Assembly (NCBI GenBank): GCA_016844955.1
Contig: JAERTH010000075.1
Location: 16,111 to 80,110, forward strand
Direction of reading: 5' to 3'
DNA: 64,000 nucleotides
From: Fidelibacterota bacterium
GTDB taxonomy: Bacteria; Fidelibacterota; UBA8477; JABMPR01
This document shows positions 48,175-56,868 of this stretch, in pieces. The notes beneath the pieces were generated by a model, which was not told where the DNA came from, searched no databases, and was given only the letters and a program-made list of their open reading frames with translations. Every line of letters starts with the position of its first letter. Position 1 is the first letter of the stretch. Position numbers and translations under genes: made by a program.

Positions 48175-50448
48175 TTAGCTCAACCAATTGTACATCCTTC
48201 CAAAATAGCCAATCATAAAGGCCAGTCCATAAGCCAGGCTGACTGAATAAAAAATTGAAAACAAAGTATAGGTCCAGGTTCCTGTCTCTCGTTTGATAGC
48301 AGCTACTGTTGCCAGACATGGGGTATATAGCAAGGTAAATACGAGGAAGCTCAAAGCTACCAGGGGGGTCATACCAGAGGAGCGTAATCCGCTGATAACC
48401 CCTTGATTTTCTTCATCAACATCCTCACCTACTCCAAATAATACGCCATAGGTTGAGACGACTATCTCCTTAGCCACAAAACCGGTGATAAGTGCCACAC
48501 CTTCACGCCAGGTAAATCCCAACGGGGCTATCAGAGGTTCAAAGACTTTCCCAAGCCTACCTATCCAACGCTTGGAGGTAATCTCACCCAGTTCAGTCTG
48601 TTTGAGTAAAAAGAGTTCACTCTTCTCTTGGGATGATATATGTGTCCTTAATGAATCATATTGCGATCTCAGGAACAGAAATGATGCACTGTTCTCAAAC
48701 GCTATCATTTGTGAATGGTAGTTACTTCTACTCAATTCTACGGATGCGTCATATTTAAGGGTCAGGTCCTGCTGCTGAATTGAATAATTTTGAGTAATCG
48801 CTTTCCCTTCACCGGCGTAATCTCTCTCTAAATTTATTTCACGCGGGAAATATCCCAGAGCCCATACCAGGATGGATCCCACCAGGATAACACTACCCAT
48901 TTTTTGGATAAACAGATAACCTCGTTCCCAGGTGTGAATGGCCAAAGATCTTCCCGTGGGTCGCTGATAAGGAGGTAACTCAAGGACGAAGGGCTTGGAC
49001 ATGCCCTTTAATATTGTTTTACTAAAAAGTTTTCCCGTGGCGATGGCGGCGACAATACCCAGGATGTACATGGAGAATATTACTGTGGCTGCATGATCCG
49101 GAAAGAAGGCTCCAGCAACCAATATGTAAACTGGCAGACGGGCAGAACAACTCATGAAGGGATTTATAAGTACAGTGAGAATACGATCACGGCGAGACTC
49201 AAGAATACGGGTTCCCATAATTGCGGGAACATTACACCCAAAGCCCATTACCATCGGGATAAACGCCTTTCCATGTAAACCGATGTTATGCATAACACGA
49301 TCCATTATAAAGGCAACTCGAGCCATGTATCCTGAGTCCTCGAGTATGGCTATAATGAAGAAAAGGATAAAAATGTTTGGGAGGAATACTGCAATGGCAC
49401 CCACGCCACCAATGATCCCATCAACAATAAGACTGGCAAACATTGTATCTGGTAACAGGGTACTGAAGAAGTTCATCAGTCCCACGACCCCCATATCAAT
49501 CCACTCCATAGGGAATGACCCCAGATCATAGGTAAGCTTGAACATGAGCCACATTAAAAATGCGAAAATTGGTAGTCCCAACCAGCGATTGGTGAGGACT
49601 CGATCAATCTGCCGACTATAGTCCGTCGGATCATTCAAGTTTTCACTGACACATTCGCGTAGGGCTCCCTGGATAAACCCATAGCGCGCATGTGAGATGA
49701 CGGCTCGACTGGTATCTTTAAACAGACGTTCGATCCGATCTACGGACTCATTGGTCTGATCCAGTATTTGTGACCCATTATCTAGATCACGAACCTCATC
49801 GCGGGTTTGTTTATCTGATTCCAGTAGCTTAACAGAAGTCCAGCGATGGCGCCGATTGGAGATATTGTTGGCCTTAACAAGGCTATTAATTCTTTCGATT
49901 TCAGTTTCAATATCTCGCGGATAGATAACATCGATTGACCGTGTTTTTTGAGATTTTTCAGTCGCAACCCTGAGGATTTTTTCCTTTAGCAGGTCAAGGC
50001 CTTCACCTGTGCGTCCCACAACCGGGACAACAGGAGCACCCAATAGCGTGGCCAGCGTATCTGCATCAATATCAAGTCCCTTTTCCTCAGCCATGTCCAT
50101 CATGTTGAGTACAATTACCAGGGGTCGACCCAACTCGATGAGCTGAGTAGTCAGGAATAGATTTCTATCCAGGTTGGATGCATCGATGACATCAACCACG
50201 ACATCAGGTTCATCATCCAGTAAATGCTGCCGAGCAATGGCCTCCTCCGCTGAAAATGCCGCCAACGAATAGGTGCCAGGTAGATCAATTACATCAAATT
50301 TGTTATCTGAAAATTTATAATGCCCCGATTTACGCTCAACAGTAACACCAGGCCAATTGCCTACATGTTGACGAGCACCGGTAAGTCCATTAAAAATTGT
50401 GGTTTTCCCGCAGTTGGGATTCCCAGCGATGGCGATTTTGAAATTCAT
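48175..50448 (-). CDS. feoB: Ferrous iron transport protein B
   Basis: AGNPNCGKTTIFNGLTGARQHVGNWPGVTVERKSG, DLPGTYSL, two gate domains, LYTPCLATVAAIKRETG. Confidence 0.97.
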   Translation of the reverse strand: MNFKIAIAGNPNCGKTTIFNGLTGARQHVGNWPGVTVERKSGHYKFSDNKFDVIDLPGTYSLAAFSAEEAIARQHLLDDEPDVVVDVIDASNLDRNLFLTTQLIELGRPLVIVLNMMDMAEEKGLDIDADTLATLLGAPVVPVVGRTGEGLDLLKEKILRVATEKSQKTRSIDVIYPRDIETEIERINSLVKANNISNRRHRWTSVKLLESDKQTRDEVRDLDNGSQILDQTNESVDRIERLFKDTSRAVISHARYGFIQGALRECVSENLNDPTDYSRQIDRVLTNRWLGLPIFAFLMWLMFKLTYDLGSFPMEWIDMGVVGLMNFFSTLLPDTMFASLIVDGIIGGVGAIAVFLPNIFILFFIIAILEDSGYMARVAFIMDRVMHNIGLHGKAFIPMVMGFGCNVPAIMGTRILESRRDRILTVLINPFMSCSARLPVYILVAGAFFPDHAATVIFSMYILGIVAAIATGKLFSKTILKGMSKPFVLELPPYQRPTGRSLAIHTWERGYLFIQKMGSVILVGSILVWALGYFPREINLERDYAGEGKAITQNYSIQQQDLTLKYDASVELSRSNYHSQMIAFENSASFLFLRSQYDSLRTHISSQEKSELFLLKQTELGEITSKRWIGRLGKVFEPLIAPLGFTWREGVALITGFVAKEIVVSTYGVLFGVGEDVDEENQGVISGLRSSGMTPLVALSFLVFTLLYTPCLATVAAIKRETGTWTYTLFSIFYSVSLAYGLAFMIGYFGRMYNWLS

Positions 50449-50449
50449 A

Positions 50450-50731
50450 TCAGTTTATGCGTTCTACTGCAATTTTTTGGGCATCCATACCGCGCAATGA
50501 CAGATGATATCCCCTGACGATGAGTTCCAGAGGATCTCGTAAGGGAGCATACTTATCAATCCAGATTTCCGCGTCTTTGGTTAAGCCTAATTCAATCAAT
50601 CGCTGCCGGAATTGCTCACTGCCACCAATTTCGGTGATTCGCCCCTTCTCACCTGGCTTTAGATCGCTCAGGCGCAAGCCATCTGTTGATTCTGTGGATA
50701 AACGGTGTCGTGGTTTTTTAAAATTTAACAT
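50450..50731 (-). CDS. feoA: FeoA domain protein
   Basis: LRLSDLKPGEKGRITEIGGSEQFRQRLIELGLTKDAEIWIDKYAPLRDPLELIVRGYHLSLRGMDAQKIAV; ATG 50731 preferred over 50911. Confidence 0.9.
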   Translation of the reverse strand: MLNFKKPRHRLSTESTDGLRLSDLKPGEKGRITEIGGSEQFRQRLIELGLTKDAEIWIDKYAPLRDPLELIVRGYHLSLRGMDAQKIAVERIN

Positions 50732-50756
50732 CAATGGAGTTGTCCAGTCATAAAAA

Positions 50757-51227
50757 TTATTGCGAGGGCGTTTCAGCTTCAGGATTGGCTTTGAGAGTGT
50801 GACAATCGGAGCAGGTACCAAAAATGTGCATTGTATGGTTCGAAGGTACAAAATCATGTTCCTCACAAACGAACAGCTGCTGCGCTTCCATTTCCAGGTT
50901 AAAAAACTCAATCACCTTTCCACAGCGTTCACAAATGAGATGATCATGGTGCTCATCTTCCCCTTGGCTACGCTCATAGCGCATGCGACCATCTCCAAAG
51001 TCCAATTTGGTCACCAGGTTCTGGTCAACCAGGGTTTCCAGACTGCGGTAAACAGTTGCACGACTCACATTTTTTTGTCGTTGGCGTAACTCCAGGTATA
51101 TTTCCTCAGCGTCAAAGTGTTCACTGGTTCCATCTAATAATTTCAGTAGCGCAATTCTCTGGGAAGTGGCTTTTAATTCATGCTCGTGTAGTACTTTTTT
51201 CAGGGCTTGATTTTCAGCTGCAGACAT
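50757..51227 (-). CDS. fur: Fur family transcriptional regulator
   Basis: KATSQRIALLKLLD, VSRATVYRSLETLVDQNLV, HHDHLICERCGKVIEF; first gene of the feo cluster. Confidence 0.93.
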   Translation of the reverse strand: MSAAENQALKKVLHEHELKATSQRIALLKLLDGTSEHFDAEEIYLELRQRQKNVSRATVYRSLETLVDQNLVTKLDFGDGRMRYERSQGEDEHHDHLICERCGKVIEFFNLEMEAQQLFVCEEHDFVPSNHTMHIFGTCSDCHTLKANPEAETPSQ

Positions 51228-51254
51228 AATTAAGATATCCTCACGATACGAAAA

Positions 51255-51294
51255 TAAGACTGATTCTCATTTACACAAGTGCAAATAAGTCTCA
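51255..51294 (-). promoter_or_regulatory. Candidate pair of Fur boxes upstream of fur-feoAB
   Basis: TAAGACTGATTCTCA (51255-51269) and TGCAAATAAGTCTCA (51280-51294); each matches the 7-1-7 TGATAATnATTATCA consensus at about 10 of 14 positions on the reverse strand. Confidence 0.45.
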
Positions 51295-51379
51295 TTTAGG
51301 TTTTCAGGACAAGAAAACATCACCCAAGATTATTGGTGGCGATGTGTGTTTAGGGCAGCGTGATATTTATGGAGTTGTG

Positions 51380-53608
51380 CTAATCTGTGACATCAAGATT
51401 GGCAAATTTGGAAATGAGTTTCTTTTTGACATTCCCCTGGAACATAACCGTGACCTTGGCTTCAGGACCGGAGCCTTCCACCTGAAGGATCTTACCCTTC
51501 CCAAAGATCTTATGTCCCACCTGCATTCCAGCCTCATATACCCCTGGCTCCCTTTGATTCAAGGTTCCCAGAGCACGCTGCATACCCATGGTTTGCTTCG
51601 GCGCGGGCTTGGTGGGTTTCGTTCGGGTCACTTTTACTCCTGGTTTCCGGCGATATTCCTGTCGAGGCAAATCGCTGATGGTTCTAGATGAATACTCAAG
51701 TAATTGAGCTGGTATCTCTTCCAGAAAACGAGATGGACGACTGTACATTGTCTCTCCATAACGTTGTCGCATTTGAGCACCACTTAAATATGCACGTTCC
51801 ATGGCGCGTGTCAAGCCTACATAAAAGAGTCTGCGTTCTTCTTCCAGTGCTTCAGTTTCTTCAATTGAACGCTGTAATGGGAACAATCCATCTTCCATTC
51901 CGGTGAGAAATACTACAGGAAATTCCAGCCCCTTAGCGCTATGCAAGGTCATAAGGGTGACCTGCTGCTTGTCCTGATTAAACTTATCAATATCAGTTAG
52001 CAATGAGACTTCTTCCATATACCCGGTGAGACTAGGTTCTTCCGCCCGCTGAGCATATTCAGAGATAGCTGAAAGCAGTTCATATATATTGTCAATGCGA
52101 ACATCACTTTCGGCGGTGGCCTCTGCTTTATACATCTTTACAAAACCGAGCTCATCCACAAACACGCGGGCCCACTCCTCCAGGCTCAATTCCTTTATCA
52201 AGTCAGAGTATTTGCTGATAAGTTTGACAAATTCTATGGTTTTGTTATAGGCCCGAGTTGGTATCCCAAATTCCTGAGCACGGGTGGCAGCACTGAAGAG
52301 CGAAATACCCTCGTTCATGGCAAATGCCGCTATAGCTTCCTGGCTTGTTTTACCTATCCCCCGTGTGGGTTTGTTGATAACTCTCATAAAGCTGATATTG
52401 TCAAGCGGATTCACTATCAGCCGGAAATACCCCAGGATATCTTTTACTTCGAGGCGATCATAGAATTTTGTTCCGCCAATGATCTGATAAGGGATGCCAT
52501 TTCGTCGAAGTACATCCTCCAGGGGTCGCGATTGCGCATTGGTCCGATACAATAGAGCAATATCCTGAAATCCATGACCTTTCTGACGGCAGACAGACTG
52601 AACCTCATCGACAATGAGTCGCCCTTCATCCAATTCATTTCTACCCTCGAGTACTTTGATGATTGCACCGTCTTCACTCTCGGTGAATAACTCTTTGGCA
52701 GCCCTTTTCTCATTTTTAGAGACCACGGCAGAGGCTGCACTGAGAATGGTTTTCGTCGAACGATAGTTTTGCTCGAGCTTAAACATTTGAGCACCGGGGA
52801 AGTTTTCCTGAAAATCAAGAATATTTCCAATATCTGCCCCGCGCCACCCATAAATAGATTGATCATCATCACCCACGACACACAGGTTTTTGTGCTCATG
52901 ACTTAAGGCTTCCACAAATAGGAATTGGGCTTTGTTGGTATCCTGATACTCATCCACCATGATATATTTGAACTGATCCTGATACTTTTTAAGGATGTGT
53001 GGGTTCTTTTCAAAAAGTTCCAGCGGCTTTAGCAGGAGATCATCAAAATCCATGGCGCTACTCTTTTTCAACTCTGCCTGATACAGTGCATAAATCTGTG
53101 CTACGCGGTCATCGAAGGTAGACATTGAGAGATCGGCAGCCTCAGCAGGGAATATCATCTGAGATTTAAACTGCTTGATGTTATAGAATACAGAGTTGGG
53201 TTTGACCACATCTGTTGCAATATCAAGATCCTTCAGAATCTTTTTAACTACCTTCTGACCATCTTCATCGTCATAAATGCTGAAGCTCTGTTCATAGCCG
53301 ATATACAGGGCTTCTCGCCTTAGAATCCGGGCACAGATAGAGTGAAAAGTACCCATGTTCACATGCGATAGGTTTTCGCCAAGGATGCGCTTAATACGCT
53401 CACGCATTTCACCGGCAGCTTTATTGGTAAAAGTAACAGAAAGAATTTCGTGGGGGGCGGCTGCACCAGTATGGATCAGGTTTGCTATGCGGTGAGTCAG
53501 TACACGGGTCTTACCACTGCCGGCACCTGCAAAAATTAGAACCGGTCCATCCAGGGCTTGGACTGCCGCTTGTTGCTGGGGGTTTAAACCCGCCAGGACA
53601 TTATTCAT
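51380..53608 (-). CDS. pcrA: UvrD/PcrA-type ATP-dependent DNA helicase
   Basis: LNPQQQAAVQALDGPVLIFAGAGSGKTRVLTHRIANLI, VDEYQDTNKAQ, VGDDDQSIYGWRGAD, TLHSAKGLEFPVVFLTGMEDGLFP. Confidence 0.96.
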   Translation of the reverse strand: MNNVLAGLNPQQQAAVQALDGPVLIFAGAGSGKTRVLTHRIANLIHTGAAAPHEILSVTFTNKAAGEMRERIKRILGENLSHVNMGTFHSICARILRREALYIGYEQSFSIYDDEDGQKVVKKILKDLDIATDVVKPNSVFYNIKQFKSQMIFPAEAADLSMSTFDDRVAQIYALYQAELKKSSAMDFDDLLLKPLELFEKNPHILKKYQDQFKYIMVDEYQDTNKAQFLFVEALSHEHKNLCVVGDDDQSIYGWRGADIGNILDFQENFPGAQMFKLEQNYRSTKTILSAASAVVSKNEKRAAKELFTESEDGAIIKVLEGRNELDEGRLIVDEVQSVCRQKGHGFQDIALLYRTNAQSRPLEDVLRRNGIPYQIIGGTKFYDRLEVKDILGYFRLIVNPLDNISFMRVINKPTRGIGKTSQEAIAAFAMNEGISLFSAATRAQEFGIPTRAYNKTIEFVKLISKYSDLIKELSLEEWARVFVDELGFVKMYKAEATAESDVRIDNIYELLSAISEYAQRAEEPSLTGYMEEVSLLTDIDKFNQDKQQVTLMTLHSAKGLEFPVVFLTGMEDGLFPLQRSIEETEALEEERRLFYVGLTRAMERAYLSGAQMRQRYGETMYSRPSRFLEEIPAQLLEYSSRTISDLPRQEYRRKPGVKVTRTKPTKPAPKQTMGMQRALGTLNQREPGVYEAGMQVGHKIFGKGKILQVEGSGPEAKVTVMFQGNVKKKLISKFANLDVTD

Positions 53609-54627
53609 CGAGAGGATCTCCGACGTTGATAGCGATTCACTTTATTATTGTGTTCGCGGAGGGTTTTAGAGAAAGCGTGGGCACCGGTTCCATCATTTTT
53701 ACCGACAAAATACAGGAAATCACTTTGCTCCGGATTAAGACTGGCATGGATGCTCTCCAGACCAGGATTTGCGATGGGACCTGGCGGCAGACCACGATAC
53801 AGATAACTGTTGTAAGGGTCCCTGATAGAAAAGTGTTTGCGCTGAATGTTTCCATTCCACTCTCCCCTGCGGACCAACATATATATCAGGGTTGGATCGC
53901 AACCCAGAAGCATATTCTTTTTAATGCGGTTATGATAAACCGATGCGACCATCCTGCGTTCATCAGATCTACCGGTTTCCTTTTCCACCAGGGAGGCAAA
54001 AGTAATTAAATCATGCAGATCGAATCCCAGTGCGCTCGCTTTTTCAAGCATCTCAGGCTGTATACTATCGCGGAAGTGATTCACCAATTTCTTAAGAACT
54101 ATATACTCACTGCTGTTTTCCAAGAATCGATAGGTCTCTGGGAATAGTGTACCTTCGAGATGCTTAAATCCCGAACCAGCTATAGCCAGAAGGGATGAAT
54201 CTGTGAGCAAGCCGGACATTTTTAGTGAATCCAGATTCAGCGCTTTTGACAGAAGCCCAATAATTTCATCTGACCGTAGACCTTCAGGAATAGTCACTGT
54301 AATTTCAATGGCTCTGGCATGAGCCAGTGCTTCAATGGCTTCCGTGTTACTCAATCCCTGCTTGATAGAATAAGCTCCCGGATAGAAGGCTCTTGTCTTT
54401 TGCATTAACTTTGCGGCTGCTTTGAAAGATTCTGCCGAAGAAATAATTCCGGCATCAAAGAGTTGGTCGGCAATTGTACTTAAGGAACTACCCTCGCTGA
54501 TAACAATATCCACTGACTGACCTTTACTGCTCACGGGTCGTGAATCAAACACCAGATACAGGATAGTGACGGCTGTCAAGCTTAGAATGATCAATATTGT
54601 TAACACGTGTCGCAGGATGTTTTTCAA
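53605..54627 (-). CDS. mltG: Endolytic transglycosylase MltG
   Basis: LEGTLFPETYRF, LITFASLVEKETG, MVASVYHNRIKKNMLLGCDPTLIYML, GLPPGPIANPGLESIHASLNP. Confidence 0.95.
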   Translation of the reverse strand: MKNILRHVLTILIILSLTAVTILYLVFDSRPVSSKGQSVDIVISEGSSLSTIADQLFDAGIISSAESFKAAAKLMQKTRAFYPGAYSIKQGLSNTEAIEALAHARAIEITVTIPEGLRSDEIIGLLSKALNLDSLKMSGLLTDSSLLAIAGSGFKHLEGTLFPETYRFLENSSEYIVLKKLVNHFRDSIQPEMLEKASALGFDLHDLITFASLVEKETGRSDERRMVASVYHNRIKKNMLLGCDPTLIYMLVRRGEWNGNIQRKHFSIRDPYNSYLYRGLPPGPIANPGLESIHASLNPEQSDFLYFVGKNDGTGAHAFSKTLREHNNKVNRYQRRRSSR

Positions 54628-54755
54628 GCGAGAATTCCTTTCTAAAGTCTATCAATATAGAAGGGGTCATTTGGCATGTCAACGTGTGTAAAATTTTAAA
54701 TAAAGATTGATTTTTATTTGCGCACCTATCAGTCACCATCTATATTCGCCGCGCT

Positions 54756-54986
54756 ATGAGAATGGAAGGCAATAACGACACCAAGCATTGGCTCTCTGAG
54801 TTACCTTTCACGAGAACAAATTATTTTCTCTTCATAGCAGGGCTTATTGTCATAATTCTTGGGTATGTTCTTATGGGAACGGGTGAGTTAAATAGCACAC
54901 AATCATTGACTGTTTCACCCATCGTATTACTTATTGGCTATCTGGTTATCATCCCCATAGCCATCATGTACAAGAAAAAAGACTAA
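54756..54986 (+). CDS. DUF3098-like small membrane protein
   Basis: FTRTNYFLFIAGLIVIILGYVLMGTGELN...SPIVLLIGYLVIIPIAIMYKKKD. Confidence 0.75.
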   Translation: MRMEGNNDTKHWLSELPFTRTNYFLFIAGLIVIILGYVLMGTGELNSTQSLTVSPIVLLIGYLVIIPIAIMYKKKD

Positions 54987-55002
54987 GTCATTTGAAATTT
55001 TT

Positions 55003-55077
55003 GGGATCGTAGTTCAGCTTGGTTAGAACGCCGGCCTGTCAAGCCGGAGGTCGCCGGTTCGATCCCGGTCGGTCCCG
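55003..55077 (+). tRNA. tRNA-Asp (anticodon GTC)
   Basis: Acceptor GGGATCG/CGGTCCC, anticodon stem-loop CCGGC-CTGTCAA-GCCGG, T-arm GCCGG-TTCGATC-CCGGT, discriminator G; CCA not encoded. Confidence 0.95.
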
Positions 55078-55079
55078 CA

Positions 55080-55112
55080 AAAAGCTCCTGAGTAATCAGG
55101 GGCTTTTTTGTT
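55080..55112 (+). terminator. Terminator after tRNA-Asp
   Basis: AAGCtCCTGA-gtaa-TCAGGgGCTTTTTTG. Confidence 0.8.
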
Positions 55113-55482
55113 TTTATCACCCACGCTATGAATTGATTTACCGCAGAGAGCGCAAAGACCACTAAGATTATAGTTATTGTACCCGAGCATCTAACCTCTG
55201 TCTTCCTGAGCCTGTCGAAGGAGGAAGTACCCACCTTATCGCATAAAATGCCCAGTCCAACGATATCAACAGGGGCTTTTTTGTTTTTATCACTCATGCC
55301 ATGAATTGATTAACCGCAGAGAGCGCAAAGACCGCTAAGATTATTGATATATGTATCAGAGCATCTATCCCTTGTCTTCCTGAGCCTGCCTGCCTTGACA
55401 TAGTACATTGTGAGCGTAGCCAGGTCGAGGGATTATGGTCTTAAATCATTGTACGACCAACCAAGTCGAACGATATCAAACT
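55097..55482. repeat. Degenerate tandem duplication of an intergenic unit (about 173 and 213 bp)
   Basis: CAGGGGCTTTTTTGTTTTTATCAC...CATGAATTGATT-ACCGCAGAGAGCGCAAAGACC-CTAAGATTAT...TCTTCCTGAGCCTG...GTC-AACGATATCAA occurs at 55097 and again at 55270. Confidence 0.8.
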
Positions 55483-55657
55483 GATTCCAGTATATATCAA
55501 TAAGTCATAATTTTAGAAATTTTCTCAACCAAAACCCACTATCTAATGACCTTAAGTTACTGATATTTATGAATTGTGATCTATATCTTTCGAGGTGGCA
55601 TAGGATTTGAGCAATCCTGGGCATGACAACATTTTAATGCAAAATTAGAGGTACTCA

Positions 55658-56752
55658 ATGTTTCGCAAAATGCTACTCCAGGGGATGTTTTTTATACTCA
55701 TTTTAAACTCGGGCTTTGGCCAATATGAAATTATCAATTCAGATTATCCACACAATAAGGTGCCTTATTTTCCCGTGGTCTTTTCCGTCATGGGCAGCAC
55801 CAATCCGAACTTAAATCCCTACGTCAACCATAACACCAGCTTTCATATCAGCATTGTTTCCGGACGCGTCAGACATGTTCAGGGCCTACAGGTAGGCGGA
55901 ATCACAAATGTCGTCACTTCGGATTTCATCGGTTACGATGCCACTGGAATTTATTCAAAAGTTGGTGGGAATTTTTCCGGTTTTCAATCGACTGGAATAA
56001 TGAGCGATATTGAGGGCAACTACATTGGGATGCAGGAAAGTGGTCTCTATAGCCATGTGGGGAAAAACTTCACGGGAATCCAGGTCTCTGGAGTTCTAAA
56101 CAGAGTGGATGGAAATTTTACCGGTGCTCAAATCGGTGGGGTGACCAATCACGCCAGGAATGTTCGTTTTATCCAGATTGCCGGTATTCTAAATGAAGCC
56201 ACCAACGTTGAAGGTATTCAGATTGCCGGCGTGGTGAACCGGGCTGAGCATGTAAAAGGAATCCAGATAGGTGTGATCAATAGGTCTAAATCATTGGATG
56301 GTATTGCCATCGGTCTGGTGAATTTATCTGAATCAGGGAGTGTCCATGCTGTAGCCTGGGCTACAGCGCCAGAATCTATTCAATTTGGAGTCAAATTCGC
56401 ACCCAATGATTACTGGTATACCATGTTAACGCTGGGAAATCTGGGTGGATCAAAGGATGAAAAACCATCGAGAGTTTTTCAGAGTCGTGTGGGAGTACAT
56501 CTTGATCTCGTCCAGAACTTATACATTGAATTGGATATGGGTGGCGGTAATTCTATTCCAAACAACTTATTCGATTGGGATGATGAAGATAGCTTTCAGG
56601 GGGTTCTTGAAGGCAGAGTATCAGTGGGATCTAAAATTGGCAAGCGTATGGCCGTTTATGGGGGTCTCTCTAATACCCGTACAGGCGATGATAACGGTTG
56701 GTTCCAGGAAGGGTCAAGCGAATTACAACCGTTTGTGGGATTTCAATTCTAA
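55658..56752 (+). CDS. Secreted protein with 16-residue-period repeats (LA_2272-type surface repeat-like)
   Basis: Signal peptide; FTGIQVSGVLNRVDGN / FTGAQIGGVTNHARNV / RFIQIAGILNEATNV / EGIQIAGVVNRAEHV repeats, roughly 55880-56330. Confidence 0.75.
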   Translation: MFRKMLLQGMFFILILNSGFGQYEIINSDYPHNKVPYFPVVFSVMGSTNPNLNPYVNHNTSFHISIVSGRVRHVQGLQVGGITNVVTSDFIGYDATGIYSKVGGNFSGFQSTGIMSDIEGNYIGMQESGLYSHVGKNFTGIQVSGVLNRVDGNFTGAQIGGVTNHARNVRFIQIAGILNEATNVEGIQIAGVVNRAEHVKGIQIGVINRSKSLDGIAIGLVNLSESGSVHAVAWATAPESIQFGVKFAPNDYWYTMLTLGNLGGSKDEKPSRVFQSRVGVHLDLVQNLYIELDMGGGNSIPNNLFDWDDEDSFQGVLEGRVSVGSKIGKRMAVYGGLSNTRTGDDNGWFQEGSSELQPFVGFQF

Positions 56753-56785
56753 GTTTCCTTTCGAAACTCATATTCATTGCTTAAC

Positions 56786-56838
56786 AATGGGAGGTTTTCG
56801 ATCACTTTGACTGATTGAATTCGCTCCCATTATTTTTA
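56786..56838 (+). terminator. Possible terminator with a long loop
   Basis: AATGGGAG (56786-56793) pairs with CTCCCATT (56824-56831), followed by ATTTTTA. Confidence 0.45.
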
Positions 56839-56868
56839 TGTTATCCAACTTACTATTGGAGTTAACAT

